Shown here one piece after another: positions 25,701-34,314 of a stretch of 39,002 nucleotides of DNA. Position 1 is the first letter of the stretch. The number at the start of each line of letters is the position of its first letter. The notes under the pieces were generated by a model, which was not told the DNA's origin, ran no database searches, and saw only the letters and a list, made by a program, of their open reading frames with translations. Origin of the DNA: an uncultured Oscillospiraceae bacterium (GTDB lineage: Bacteria; Bacillota; Clostridia; Oscillospirales; Oscillospiraceae); the NCBI GenBank assembly GCA_934630985.1, contig CAKTXO010000006.1:1-39002 (forward strand), given 5' to 3'. The translations under genes were made by a program, and so were the position numbers.

Positions 25701-26242
25701 TCTAAGATTCCGCCCCGGAGGGCGAACTGTCCCGGCCCTTCCACCATGCCGCAGCGGCTGTAGCCCGCAGCCACCAGCCGGGCGGTCAAATCGTCCATGG
25801 AGTATTCCTTGCCAATCTCCAGCCGGAAGGAAGCTTCCTTCAGGATTGCCGGGGGCATGGTGCGAAGGCTCAGGGACTCCCAGCTCATAATCTGAACGGG
25901 GGTGCGCCCCTGACACAGATCATAGAGCTGACGAAGCCGCTTCTGCTCCCAGGAGCGGGACACCACGGCGGCGTCATACAGGGTCAGCTCCCGGCCGGGC
26001 AGAATCGGTACATCCGCTTCCAGAAAGCTCTTCAGCTCTTCCTGAAGCCGCCGGGCGGCAATGTCGTCCTGACACAGGAGCACCATAGGTCTGCCCAGCT
26101 CCCGACAGAGCCCGGCTAAGATATGGCTCCGGTTTATTTGGCCGATGCCGGTGATGGCAATGTTTTCTCCCTGCCGGAGGCTTTCCAGAGCCCCGGTGTA
26201 TTCGGGCATTTTTTTCAGCAGGGAAAACAGCTGTTCGATCAT
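22718..26242 (-). CDS. mfd: Transcription-repair coupling factor Mfd
   Basis: ATP-driven translocase that removes stalled RNA polymerase and recruits UvrA to lesions. 1174 residues, normal for Mfd. The N-terminal UvrB-like module (1 to about 350) is followed by the RNA-polymerase-interacting domain near residues 505-570 (LTPGDLVVHENYGIGRFVAME). Helicase motifs follow: LLCGDVGFGKTEVALRA near 655, VIDEEQRFGVTHKE near 760, LSATPIPRTLNMALSGIRDMS, and QLRGRVGRSTRHAYAYF near 930. A C-terminal TRCF domain ends the protein. AGGTGA lies 5 nt before the ATG. It is downstream of pth in the same orientation, 250 bp away, with repeats in between. Confidence 0.97.
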   Translation of the reverse strand: MIEQLFSLLKKMPEYTGALESLRQGENIAITGIGQINRSHILAGLCRELGRPMVLLCQDDIAARRLQEELKSFLEADVPILPGRELTLYDAAVVSRSWEQKRLRQLYDLCQGRTPVQIMSWESLSLRTMPPAILKEASFRLEIGKEYSMDDLTARLVAAGYSRCGMVEGPGQFALRGGILDIFSPANDQPVRAEFFGDELDTMGYFDPQTQRRNENTECVTVLPVGETQPGLHPRGLGGLCHDLTNLIARQKRRKNVNEPLVTTLSRDLEKYENNLHNPASDRYMALIYPEMATAADYIPENALVVLCDQSSLHRAARSRSDEIGMQLDSLLQAGLVAGELCDYVCQWEDFCAGLKNKTVLFFDTFGGASYPEDCPPKQLYPMTAKQLPGYGGNLDTAASDLQHYQKQEFGSLVLCGTRRRAELLQEMLRGKNLSSFICIPLTTLPSPGQILLTEGSLPYGMEYPLSHLAILTEGQLLSRGEVKKKAAPRKKTGSTNRQKLSAFTDLTPGDLVVHENYGIGRFVAMEQIKVDNAVKDYIKIAYQGSDTLFVPATQLDLVSKYIGGGSEDSNVRLNKIGSDAWQKTKAKARKAAKDMAGELIQLYAARKRQPGFAFAADSPWQKEFEDNFPYPETDDQLRCIADIKRDMESPTPMDRLLCGDVGFGKTEVALRAVMKAVMDGKQVAILVPTTVLAQQHYTTAVARFRGFPVNIDVLSRFRTPKQQQQTLRNLAAGSVDLIIGTHKLLQKSVQFKDLGLLVIDEEQRFGVTHKERLKEMSKGVDVLTLSATPIPRTLNMALSGIRDMSTIEEPPADRYPVQTFVLEHNNAVIDDAIRREVERGGQVYYLHNRTETIDQCASALQRRIPGLRIGVAHGQMGEDALGDVMQAMTDGDIQVLVCTTIIETGLDIPNANTLIIENADRFGLSQLHQLRGRVGRSTRHAYAYFTYRPDKNLTEIAEKRLSAIRDFAEFGSGFKIAMRDLEIRGAGNLLGSEQSGHMMSVGYDMYLKLLDEAVLEEQGAAPKAPECTADLNVTANVDKNYVSRGEERMDLYRRMAAIRNQEDADDLLDEIVDRYGEPPRGVLNLIDIALLRAKAKEVSIKDIKQKAGDVLFTLTSLNFEAVSALCADPDYSSRVTFLAAAKEPTLRLKLAAGVDSLKQSKVFIDRYRGFCNS

Positions 26243-26492
26243 TTCTTCACCTCATTTTTCGGAACGCGGCAACGCGGAAAGAGAAGTTTCTTCTCTTTCC
26301 GTGAGTTTGAAAAATACAAATTCCAGAGAATTACAAAGGCTGGAATCTATGAGATTTTTTACGATAAAAGTGTAGGGGCGGCCATTGGCCGCCCGAAAAG
26401 GAGCGGTTTTGCGCATAACAAATGCCAGAATTCGCGGGCGGCCAATGGCCGCCCCTACATTTCCTTTCGGGGAAATGAATTCATTTATGGGG
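26243..26492. other. pth-mfd intergenic spacer with a hairpin and a long palindromic repeat
   Basis: No gene is seen. It holds a perfect 11-bp stem at 26276-26286 with 26290-26300 just before mfd, without a T run, and the 25-bp inverted repeat listed separately. pth and mfd are commonly adjacent in Firmicutes, so this spacer probably grew by repeat insertion (inference). No convincing separate mfd promoter was identified. Confidence 0.6.
26371..26459. repeat. 25-bp perfect inverted repeat with palindromic arms
   Basis: The arm at 26371-26395 (TGTAGGGGCGGCCATTGGCC plus GCCCG) is the exact reverse complement of 26435-26459, with 39 nt between. Each arm is itself nearly palindromic (GGCGGCCATTGGCCGCC), so several structures are possible. 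The outline TAGGGG...CCCGAAA also occurs at 34458-34486 with a different palindrome inside. Confidence 0.88.
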
Positions 26493-27089
26493 TCAGGGAT
26501 GGGAGCCGTTGAACCGGTTGGCCGCTTCCGGTACCCCCTTGTCGATGACGGCAAGTGCCGCCTGACCGGCGTTTTCCAGAGATACGGCCATAGCCTTTTC
26601 GTCGAGGGCAGAGAAGCTCCCCAGCACCCAATCCGCCAGATCGTAGTCCGGGTTGGGCTTGGCGCCAACGCCGATTTTCACCCGGGGGAAGTCCTGGCTG
26701 CCCAGCTCCTGGATGATGGATTTGATGCCGTTGTGGCCTCCGGCAGAGCCCTCTGCCCGAACCCGCAGCCGTCCGGGAGCCAGGGAGATATCGTCAAACA
26801 GGACGATGATCCGCTGAGGCGGAATTTTGAAGAAGGCGGACAGCTGCACCACGGACTTGCCGGACAGATTCATGTAGGTCTGGGGCTTGAGAAGGTACAG
26901 CTTGATGCCGTTGTAGGTTGTCTGGGTGTAAAGTCCCTGGAATTTCAGCTTATCCACCTTCACATTCAGGGCTTGCGCCAGACGATCCAGAGCCCGGAAG
27001 CCGCAGTTGTGCCGGGAACGTTCGTATTCCTTACCGGGATTGCCCAGACCCACAATGAGCCAGGCATCCTGGGGTGTGCTCTTGAACAT
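26493..27089 (-). CDS. pth: Peptidyl-tRNA hydrolase Pth
   Basis: Cleaves peptidyl-tRNAs released by stalled ribosomes. 198 residues, slightly long only at the N-terminus (MFKSTPQDAW before the conserved start). Seen: LIVGLGNPGKEYERSRHNCGF with the catalytic histidine, LLKPQTYMNLSGKSV, VLFDDISLAPGRLRVRAEGSAGGHNGIKSI and FPRVKIGVG. AGGAG lies about 9 nt before ATG. It has its own promoter (27125-27154) divergent from uvrA. Confidence 0.97.
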   Translation of the reverse strand: MFKSTPQDAWLIVGLGNPGKEYERSRHNCGFRALDRLAQALNVKVDKLKFQGLYTQTTYNGIKLYLLKPQTYMNLSGKSVVQLSAFFKIPPQRIIVLFDDISLAPGRLRVRAEGSAGGHNGIKSIIQELGSQDFPRVKIGVGAKPNPDYDLADWVLGSFSALDEKAMAVSLENAGQAALAVIDKGVPEAANRFNGSHP

Positions 27090-27124
27090 ATTCTATGCTC
27101 CTATAATCTTTATGATTTCCGGTT

Positions 27125-27154
27125 ATTATACCACGGAAAACGGAAGAAAGGCAA
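27125..27154 (-). promoter_or_regulatory. Promoter of pth
   Basis: On the minus strand TTGCCT (27149-27154), an 18-bp spacer and TATAAT (27125-27130), about 36 nt upstream of the pth start codon. Confidence 0.78.
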
Positions 27155-27231
27155 TATCTGTTTCAAACAAAAAAACTATGGGAATCCCATTCCTTTCTGT
27201 ATGGTAAACGAAATTTTGTTTGAAAAACATC

Positions 27232-27260
27232 TTGAGACTTTTCGCTATCTGTGATATACT
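27232..27260 (+). promoter_or_regulatory. Promoter of uvrA
   Basis: TTGAGA (27232-27237), a 17-bp spacer and TATACT (27255-27260), leaving about 30 nt of leader. AGGAG at 27286-27290 lies 6 nt before ATG. No obvious SOS-box dyad was recognised around it by eye. Confidence 0.82.
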
Positions 27261-27296
27261 GAAAGGCACGAATCCTGACAAGAATAGGAGTAAGCT

Positions 27297-30119
27297 ATGA
27301 ACGACACGATCCGCATTCAGGGCGCTCGGGAGAACAACCTGAAAAACGTGAATTTGACCATTCCCAGAGACAAGCTGGTGGTGTTTACCGGCCTTTCCGG
27401 CTCCGGAAAATCCAGCCTTGCCTTTGATACCATCTATGCCGAAGGCCAGCGCCGGTACGTGGAGAGCCTGAGCTCCTACGCCCGGCAGTTCCTGGGTCAG
27501 ATGGATAAGCCGGATGTGGATTCCATTGACGGCCTGTCCCCGGCCATTTCCATTGACCAGAAGACCACCTCCAAGAATCCCCGCTCCACCGTGGGCACGG
27601 TGACGGAAATCTACGACTATCTGCGCCTTCTGTGGGCTCGGGTTGGCGTGCCCCACTGCCCCAAGTGCGGCAAGGAAATCCGCCGCCAGACCATCGACCA
27701 GATCGTAGACCGGGTGGAGGCTCTGGGGGAGGGAACCCGTTTTCTGGTACTGTCTCCCATCATCCGGGGGAAAAAGGGCGAGCATAAGAAGGTGTTCGAG
27801 GATGCCAAGAAGTCCGGCTTCGCCCGGGTACGGGTGGACGGCATCCAGTACGACCTGACCGAGGAAATCCCCTGCGAGAAGAACAAGAAGCACACCATCG
27901 AGCTGGTGGTTGACCGGTTGGTGCTGAAAGAAGGCCTGCGCCGCCGGCTGACGGACTCCATTGAGACCGCCTGCAATCATTCCGGGGGCCTTGTCACCAT
28001 CGAACTGCCCAAAACCGGGGAGGAGCTGAGCTTTTCTCAGAACTACGCCTGTGAGGACTGCGGCATCAGCCTGACGGAGCTGGAACCGAGGATGTTCTCC
28101 TTCAACAATCCCAGCGGCGCCTGCCCCAGCTGTATGGGTCTGGGCTTCCGGCTGGTGGCGGACGAGGATCTGGTGATTCCCGACCGGGACAAGTCCATTC
28201 TGGACGGAGCCATTCAGGCCTCCGGCTGGTCCAGTGCCCGGACGGATTCCGTGTTCCGGATGTATTTTGAGGCTCTGGCTCAGAAGTACCACTTTTCCCT
28301 GTCCGTTCCCGTGAAGGAGCTATCCGACGAGGCCATGCAGGTAATTCTCTACGGCACCGGCGGGGAAAAGCTCCGGATGACTTACAACCGGGGCAACGGC
28401 ATGGGAGTGCTGGAGCAGCCCTTCGAGGGCATTCTGAACAACATCTCCCGGCGGTTCCGGGAGACCCAGTCCGATGCCGCCCGGAAGGAGCTGGAGGAGT
28501 GCATGTCCAGCGCCCCTTGCCCCCAGTGCGGCGGCAACCGGCTGTCGGATATTGCCCGTGCGGTGACGGTAGGGGGTCTCGGAATCATGGACTTCTGTGC
28601 CCTGAGCATCGAAAAAGAGCTGAAATTCATGAATGACCTCCGCTTGGAGGGAAATATGGCGGTGATCGCTCAGCAGATCGTGAAGGAAATCCGCTCCCGG
28701 CTGCAATTTCTGTCGGACGTAGGCCTGGGCTATCTGACCCTGGCCCGTTCCTCCGGTACCCTGTCCGGCGGCGAAAGCCAGCGGATCCGGCTGGCTACTC
28801 AGATCGGTTCCTCCCTCATGGGAGTGCTGTATATTCTGGACGAGCCCTCCATCGGTCTGCATCAGCGGGACAACGACAAGCTGCTGGAAACCCTGAAGCA
28901 TCTGCGGGACATCGGCAACACCCTGATCGTGGTGGAGCACGATGAGGACACCATGCGTGCGGCGGACTTTATCGTGGACGTAGGCCCCGGAGCGGGAAGC
29001 CACGGCGGCGAGATCGTGGCCGCGGGTACGGTGGATGAGATCATCGCCTGCCCCCGCTCCATTACCGGCCAGTATTTGTCCGGGGTGAAGAAGATTCCCG
29101 TGCCCACCGCCCGACGGGTGGGAAACGGGCAACACCTGACCGTCCGGGGAGTCTCGGAGAACAACCTGAAGAACGTGGATGTGGAGATCCCCCTGGGTAC
29201 CTTCACCTGCGTCACCGGTGTGTCCGGCTCCGGCAAGTCCAGCCTGGTCAACGAGGTGCTGAATAAGACCCTGCTTGCCAAGCTGAACCACGCCCGCACC
29301 CGTCCCGGTGCCTGCCGGTGCGTGGAGGGCATGGATCAGCTGGACAAGGTCATCGACATCGACCAAAGCCCCATCGGCAGAACCCCCCGTTCCAATCCGG
29401 CCACCTATACTGGCCTCTTCAACGATATCCGGGATCTGTTCGCCTCCACCAACGACGCGAAAATCCGGGGCTACGGCCCGGGGCGGTTCAGCTTCAACGT
29501 CAAGGGCGGCCGGTGCGAGGCCTGCTCCGGTGACGGCCTGGTGAAAATTGAGATGCACTTCCTGGCGGACGTGTACGTTCCCTGCGAGGTCTGCCACGGC
29601 GCCCGTTATAACCGGGAGACCCTGGAAGTCCAGTATAAGGGGAAAAATATCGCCCAAGTGCTGGATATGACCGCTGAGGAAGCGGTGGATTTCTTCGAGA
29701 ATCTGCCGAAAATCCGCAGAAAGGCACAGACTTTGGTGGAGGTTGGTCTGGGCTATGTGAAGCTGGGTCAGTCCAGTACCACCCTGTCCGGCGGCGAGGC
29801 TCAGCGGGTGAAGCTGGCAACGGAGCTGGCACGGGTGTCCACAGGCCGAACCATCTATATTCTGGACGAGCCTACCACGGGTCTTCACGCGGCGGACGTG
29901 CACAAGCTCATCGAGGTTTTGCAGCGGCTTGTAGACGCGGGGAACACGGTGCTGGTCATCGAGCACAATCTGGACGTGATTAAAACCGCCGACCATATCA
30001 TCGACCTGGGCCCGGAGGGGGGCGACGGTGGCGGATACATTGTCGCCACCGGAACCCCGGAGGAGGTCGCCCAGATTCCCGAGAGCTATACCGGCCAGTA
30101 TTTGAAAAAGTATCTGTAA
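27297..30119 (+). CDS. uvrA: Excinuclease ABC subunit UvrA
   Basis: Damage-recognition ATPase of nucleotide excision repair; loads UvrB. 940 residues, normal length. Two ABC modules are visible: Walker A at about 32-40 (GLSGSGKSS) and about 641-648 (GVSGSGKSS), and signatures [19 protein letters not shown] near 489 and [15 protein letters not shown] near 831. Cysteine pairs for zinc binding are CPKCGKEI near 121, CEDC/CPSC near 252-280 and CEAC/CEVC near 740-765. The gene has its own promoter and is followed at once by a GC-rich hairpin (30129-30148) without a T run. Confidence 0.98.
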   Translation: MNDTIRIQGARENNLKNVNLTIPRDKLVVFTGLSGSGKSSLAFDTIYAEGQRRYVESLSSYARQFLGQMDKPDVDSIDGLSPAISIDQKTTSKNPRSTVGTVTEIYDYLRLLWARVGVPHCPKCGKEIRRQTIDQIVDRVEALGEGTRFLVLSPIIRGKKGEHKKVFEDAKKSGFARVRVDGIQYDLTEEIPCEKNKKHTIELVVDRLVLKEGLRRRLTDSIETACNHSGGLVTIELPKTGEELSFSQNYACEDCGISLTELEPRMFSFNNPSGACPSCMGLGFRLVADEDLVIPDRDKSILDGAIQASGWSSARTDSVFRMYFEALAQKYHFSLSVPVKELSDEAMQVILYGTGGEKLRMTYNRGNGMGVLEQPFEGILNNISRRFRETQSDAARKELEECMSSAPCPQCGGNRLSDIARAVTVGGLGIMDFCALSIEKELKFMNDLRLEGNMAVIAQQIVKEIRSRLQFLSDVGLGYLTLARSSGTLSGGESQRIRLATQIGSSLMGVLYILDEPSIGLHQRDNDKLLETLKHLRDIGNTLIVVEHDEDTMRAADFIVDVGPGAGSHGGEIVAAGTVDEIIACPRSITGQYLSGVKKIPVPTARRVGNGQHLTVRGVSENNLKNVDVEIPLGTFTCVTGVSGSGKSSLVNEVLNKTLLAKLNHARTRPGACRCVEGMDQLDKVIDIDQSPIGRTPRSNPATYTGLFNDIRDLFASTNDAKIRGYGPGRFSFNVKGGRCEACSGDGLVKIEMHFLADVYVPCEVCHGARYNRETLEVQYKGKNIAQVLDMTAEEAVDFFENLPKIRRKAQTLVEVGLGYVKLGQSSTTLSGGEAQRVKLATELARVSTGRTIYILDEPTTGLHAADVHKLIEVLQRLVDAGNTVLVIEHNLDVIKTADHIIDLGPEGGDGGGYIVATGTPEEVAQIPESYTGQYLKKYL

Positions 30120-30468
30120 TGTGGAAATCCCGCCCAGAAAGGGGCGGGAGAGTATGCGAAAAGGTTCCAATATTCCATGTCATTGCGAGCCAGTGCTCAC
30201 ACTGGCGTGGCCCCCTCCGGGGATTCCCTCCGGTCACAATCCGTTTCCCCTTGGCTCCCCCACTGGGGAGTTGTCACGAAGTGACTGAGAGGGCAAACGC
30301 ATACCCTCTCCACCCCTTCGGGGCACCTCTCCCAGAGGGAGAGGCAAGACCCTCATCCGTCTCGCACTTGCGTGGGACGTGCGAGCCACCTCTACATTAT
30401 GGAGCAATTGCCACCGGCAATTGTTGGATTTGAATTCGCTGCGCGGAGCACCACCCCAAGGGAAGGCA
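30120..30468. repeat. Mosaic repeat cluster downstream of uvrA
   Basis: Noncoding. After a 7-bp stem (30129-30135 with 30142-30148) the segment is a chain of short palindromic modules. Module A is at 30176-30243 (CATGTCATTGCGAG, with a CCAGTG/CACTGG stem, ending TCACAATCCG). Module B is at 30251-30293 (with GTCAC GAA GTGAC and GAGAGGG). Module C is at 30303-30359 (CCTCTCC...GGGAGAGG...CTCATCCG). A CTCGCAC/GTGCGAG stem lies at 30361-30385. Module D is at 30387-30457 (CAATTGCCACCGGCAATTG and GCTGCGCGGAGCACCACCCC). The same modules recur at 34322-34426 and 38460-39002 in other orders and orientations. Confidence 0.85.
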
Positions 30469-31518
30469 CTAGATTTCCTTTTTATAAAGCGAAACCGGCA
30501 GGCAGTCTGAAAGCTCCGTCAGGGCGTGATCCCGCTCTCCGGCGTAGTCGATGCGCATGGTGGGGGAACGAAGCACCTCGGCTTTTTCCCGGCGCAGGGC
30601 AACGGTTATGGTCACCCGGGTGCCCCAGCCTTCCGGCTGGTCGATGAGCACCGCGCCGCCGTGAGCGGCCGCCGCCGAGCGCACCAGCACCATGCCCAGA
30701 CCCAGACCGAACCGACTGTCCTCAATGCCCGGCTGGCGCAGATACCGGCTGAAAAGATTCCCCTGAATCTCCTGGGCAATGCCGGGGCCGCTGTCCCATA
30801 CGCTCAGACGCAGAGACGTTCCTCCTGTGAAGAGCGTGACTCGGACGGTGCCGCCCTTGGGAGTGAACTTGAAAGCATTGGACAGCAGATTCAGCACTGC
30901 CCGCTCCAGAAGTTCCCGGTCGGCAAGACAAAGAAGGGGCTTGGACAGTCCCTGATATTCCAGGGAGATTCCGGCGCTCTGGGCAAAAACAGCGGTTTTC
31001 TCGAATAATTCATCAAAAAACGCGGTTAAATCCGCCGTTTCCATCCGGGCATTTCCTGGGCCGCGTCCCGCGTCGGACATATTTCCCACCAGACGAAGCA
31101 GCTGGTACAGCCCCCGATTCAGGGCGGCTGCCTGGGGATTGTCTTCCTCGCGCATTGCCTGAACCCCGTGCATGACCGCTGACAGGGGAGAGCGAAGCTC
31201 CCGGGCGGCAAGGGACAGCGCCTGCAAGGCGGTATCTCCGGCGTCCGCATCCAGGATGAACACGTCCGCATCGCCGTCCTTCGTCACGCAGCCGTGAAAG
31301 GCCATGCCGGATAGGGTCAGCTGCACATACAGACATCCGGTTTGAAAGTTCTGGTAGCTTTCCAGCCCGGAGGTGATGAGCGGCGCGATGTCCATGCCCG
31401 GCTCCAGCAGCAAACCCTGGGCAGCGGCATTGACCTGGGTAATCCGACCCTCTTCCACATAGAAGCCCGGGCGGATCAGCAGATTCAGCCAATCCCGCAG
31501 TTCTTTGTTCTTCTCCAT
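30469..31518 (-). CDS. Soluble histidine-kinase-like ATPase lacking the usual phosphoacceptor histidine
   Basis: 349 residues from the ATG at 31518, which has GGGAGGG 5 nt upstream; an ATG 6 codons earlier lacks a good site. There is no transmembrane segment. Residues 15-90 form a PAS-like sensor region by position. The HisKA-like helix reads LSLAARELRSPLSAVMHG: arginine 106 stands where the H of the H-E-L-R-x-P motif is expected. The ATPase domain is complete: N box LLNLLSNAFKFTPKGG region near 208-223, G1 SVWDSGPGIA near 239-248, G2 FGLGLGMVLVRS near 270-281. No response regulator gene is adjacent. It may act as a pseudokinase, phosphatase or binding partner. Confidence 0.82.
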   Translation of the reverse strand: MEKNKELRDWLNLLIRPGFYVEEGRITQVNAAAQGLLLEPGMDIAPLITSGLESYQNFQTGCLYVQLTLSGMAFHGCVTKDGDADVFILDADAGDTALQALSLAARELRSPLSAVMHGVQAMREEDNPQAAALNRGLYQLLRLVGNMSDAGRGPGNARMETADLTAFFDELFEKTAVFAQSAGISLEYQGLSKPLLCLADRELLERAVLNLLSNAFKFTPKGGTVRVTLFTGGTSLRLSVWDSGPGIAQEIQGNLFSRYLRQPGIEDSRFGLGLGMVLVRSAAAAHGGAVLIDQPEGWGTRVTITVALRREKAEVLRSPTMRIDYAGERDHALTELSDCLPVSLYKKEI

Positions 31519-31592
31519 AATGCCCTCCCAATCCACTTCCAGTTTGCGCAGTATTTCCGAAAACTTACCCGGCGCAATTCGACAGTATCCTT

Positions 31593-31621
31593 ATCATAGC
31601 GGGAAATGACCAAAATAGCAA
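31593..31621 (-). promoter_or_regulatory. Promoter of the histidine-kinase-like gene
   Basis: On the minus strand TTGCTA (31616-31621), a 17-bp spacer and TATGAT (31593-31598). It overlaps the short leader of the divergent radC gene (start 31634), so the two genes may interfere with or co-regulate each other (inference). Confidence 0.72.
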
Positions 31622-31633
31622 GGGGGATTTTTT

Positions 31634-32335
31634 ATGGCAAATCCGTCAACCCATAAGGGTCACCGGGAACGACTGAAAAATCGGTTTCTCAGTACAGGTC
31701 TGGACAGCTTTACGGACGTGCAGGCCTTGGAACTGCTGCTGTTCTACGCCATCCCCATGAAGGACACCAATCCCATTGCCCACGCTCTTCTGAACCGGTT
31801 CGGCAGCCTTTCCCAGGTGCTGGACGCGCCGGTGGAGGAGCTGAAGAAGGTGCCGGGAATCAGCGACCACGCGGCGGTGCTTCTGCATTTGACCACGGAG
31901 CTGGCCAGGTTCTATCAGGTGGACAGCGCCCAGCGGGTGGAGGTGCTTACTTCATTAGATGCCTGCGGCGCTTATTTGGTGCCTCGGTTCTTCGGCCGGA
32001 AGGTGGAGACGGTGTTCCTCCTTTGCCTGGATGCCAAGTGCAAGGTGCTCTGCTGCCGCCAGATCGGGGAGGGGAGCGTGAACGCCGCCAGCATTTCCGT
32101 GCGCAAGGTGGTGGAAACGGCCCTGAATGCCAACGCCACCTCGGTGGTGCTGGCCCACAATCACCCCAGCGGTGTGGCTCTGCCCTCGGCGGACGATGTC
32201 CAGACCACTCAGCGGATTGCCCAGGCGCTTCACGCGGTGGACATTGTGCTCATTGACCACATTGTGGTTGCCGAGGGAGACTACATTTCCATGGTGCAGT
32301 CCGGCTATACCTTTGAGCCGGATCTGCTGCCCTGA
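31634..32335 (+). CDS. radC: RadC/JAMM-domain protein
   Basis: 233 residues. The N-terminal helix-hairpin-helix region ([26 protein letters not shown], residues about 55-80) precedes a JAMM metalloprotease-like domain with the metal motif [16 protein letters not shown] near residues 173-188. Despite its name, a role in DNA repair is not established for this family. AAGGGGG lies before the ATG. It ends 11 nt before uvrB and is probably cotranscribed with it. Confidence 0.95.
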   Translation: MANPSTHKGHRERLKNRFLSTGLDSFTDVQALELLLFYAIPMKDTNPIAHALLNRFGSLSQVLDAPVEELKKVPGISDHAAVLLHLTTELARFYQVDSAQRVEVLTSLDACGAYLVPRFFGRKVETVFLLCLDAKCKVLCCRQIGEGSVNAASISVRKVVETALNANATSVVLAHNHPSGVALPSADDVQTTQRIAQALHAVDIVLIDHIVVAEGDYISMVQSGYTFEPDLLP

Positions 32336-32346
32336 GGAGGTACAAT

Positions 32347-34314
32347 ATGGATCATTTCAAACTGGTATCCGAATACAAGCCCTCCGGCGATCAGCCGGAG
32401 GCCATTGAAAAGCTGGTGAACGGCGTCAACTGGGGACTGCATGAGCAGACCCTGCTGGGTGTTACCGGCTCCGGCAAGACCTTCACCATGGCCTCCGTCA
32501 TTGAGAAGGTGAACCGTCCCACTCTTGTGCTGGCTCACAACAAGACCCTTGCCGCCCAGCTTTGCAGCGAGTTCCGGGAGTTTTTCCCGGAAAACGCGGT
32601 GGAATATTTCATTTCCTATTACGATTACTATCAGCCGGAGGCCTATATCGCTCACACGGACACCTACATCGAGAAGGATTCCTCGGTGAATGAGGAGATC
32701 GACCGGCTGCGCCACAGCGCCACCTCCGCCCTCTTTGAGCGGCGGGACGTGATCGTGGTCAGCTCCGTCAGCTGCCTGTACGGTCTGGGAGACCCCATCG
32801 ACTATAAAAGCATGGTGATTTCTCTCCGGGTAGGCCAGGAGTACCCCCTGGACGAGGTGCTTAAGAAGCTGACGGAAATCCGCTACGAGCGAAACGACCT
32901 GGATTTTTCCCGGAACAAGTTCCGTCTCCGGGGGGACACCCTGGAGATTTACCCGGCCTACTGGTCGGGACGGGCCATCCGGGTGGAGTTTTTTGGGGAT
33001 GAAATCGACCGGATCAGCGAAATCAACGCGGTTTCCGGCATTGCCGAGCGGTTCGTGGAGCATGTGGCCATCTATCCCGCCAGCCACTATGTGGCCTCCA
33101 AGGAAAAGCTTCACCGGGCGATGCTGGAAATTCAGCGGGAGTGCGACGACCAGGTGGCCTTCTTCCGGGCCCATGACAAGCTGATTGAGGCCCAGCGAAT
33201 TGCCCAGCGCACGGCCTACGATCTGGAAATGCTGACGGAAATCGGCTTTTGCAGCGGAATCGAGAACTATTCCCGGGTGATTCAGGGTCGGGCACCGGGT
33301 ACGCCGCCTACCACGCTTTTGGATTATTTTCCCAAGGATTTCCTCATGTTCATCGATGAAAGCCATGTGACCCTGCCCCAGTGCCGGGCCATGTACGCCG
33401 GTGACCGGAGCCGAAAGGATGCCTTGGTGAACTACGGCTTCCGGCTGCCCTCGGCCTACGACAACCGGCCTCTGAACTTCCCGGAATTCGAGCAGAAGAT
33501 CAACCAGGTGATTTATGTATCCGCGACCCCTGCCGACTATGAGCGCACCCGTTCCGGTCAGATCGTGGAGCAGGTGATTCGGCCTACCGGCCTTCTGGAT
33601 CCACAGGTGGAGGTTCGTCCCATCGAGGGGCAGATCGATGATCTGATCGGGGAAATCAACGCCCGTTCCGCCCGGAACGAACGGGTGCTGGTGACCACCC
33701 TGACCAAGAAAATGGCGGAGGATTTGACGGTTTACCTGCAAAAGGCAGGAATCAAGGTGCGCTACATGCACTCGGACATCGGCGCCATGGAGCGCATGGA
33801 GATCATCCGGGATCTGCGGATGGCAAAATTCGATGTTCTCGTGGGCATTAACCTCCTGCGTGAGGGTCTGGACTTGCCAGAGGTGAGCCTGGTTGCCATC
33901 CTGGACGCGGATAAGGAGGGATTCCTGCGCAGTGAGACCAGTCTGATTCAGACCATCGGCCGGGCGGCTCGGAATGCCGAGGGCAAGGTCATTCTCTACG
34001 CCGACACGGTGACCCCCTCTATGCGGGTTGCCATGGACGAAACCGCCCGCCGCCGGGAGATTCAGGACGCCTACAACAAGGCTCACGGCATCGTGCCCAA
34101 GACCGTCATCAAGTCCGTCCGGGATCTGATCGAGATTTCCTCTCCCACCGCCGAGCGCAAGGGCAGAACCGGCGTGAAGATGACGAAGGTGGAAAAAGAA
34201 AAGGAAATCGCCCGCCTGGAGAAGCAGATGAAGGAAGCGGCCAAGATGATGGAATACGAGTACGCCGCCGTCTTACGGGATCAGATTATCGAACTCCGGG
34301 GAAACGGAATGTAA
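32347..34314 (+). CDS. uvrB: Excinuclease ABC subunit UvrB
   Basis: Central helicase-like protein of nucleotide excision repair. 655 residues, normal. Walker [17 protein letters not shown] at about 38-50, the DNA-clamping beta-hairpin region [21 protein letters not shown] near 92-112, [11 protein letters not shown] near 337-345, [29 protein letters not shown] and QTIGRAARN in the second helicase domain. A UvrC-interacting coiled UVR motif sits at the C-terminus ([20 protein letters not shown]). GAGGAGG precedes the ATG. In many Firmicutes uvrB and uvrA are adjacent; here the kinase-like gene and radC lie between them. Confidence 0.98.
   Translation: MDHFKLVSEYKPSGDQPEAIEKLVNGVNWGLHEQTLLGVTGSGKTFTMASVIEKVNRPTLVLAHNKTLAAQLCSEFREFFPENAVEYFISYYDYYQPEAYIAHTDTYIEKDSSVNEEIDRLRHSATSALFERRDVIVVSSVSCLYGLGDPIDYKSMVISLRVGQEYPLDEVLKKLTEIRYERNDLDFSRNKFRLRGDTLEIYPAYWSGRAIRVEFFGDEIDRISEINAVSGIAERFVEHVAIYPASHYVASKEKLHRAMLEIQRECDDQVAFFRAHDKLIEAQRIAQRTAYDLEMLTEIGFCSGIENYSRVIQGRAPGTPPTTLLDYFPKDFLMFIDESHVTLPQCRAMYAGDRSRKDALVNYGFRLPSAYDNRPLNFPEFEQKINQVIYVSATPADYERTRSGQIVEQVIRPTGLLDPQVEVRPIEGQIDDLIGEINARSARNERVLVTTLTKKMAEDLTVYLQKAGIKVRYMHSDIGAMERMEIIRDLRMAKFDVLVGINLLREGLDLPEVSLVAILDADKEGFLRSETSLIQTIGRAARNAEGKVILYADTVTPSMRVAMDETARRREIQDAYNKAHGIVPKTVIKSVRDLIEISSPTAERKGRTGVKMTKVEKEKEIARLEKQMKEAAKMMEYEYAAVLRDQIIELRGNGM

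Noticed and set aside
30119..30433. 104-codon frame after uvrA
   Set aside because: It consists of the palindromic repeat modules found at two other sites, so it is not a conserved protein.
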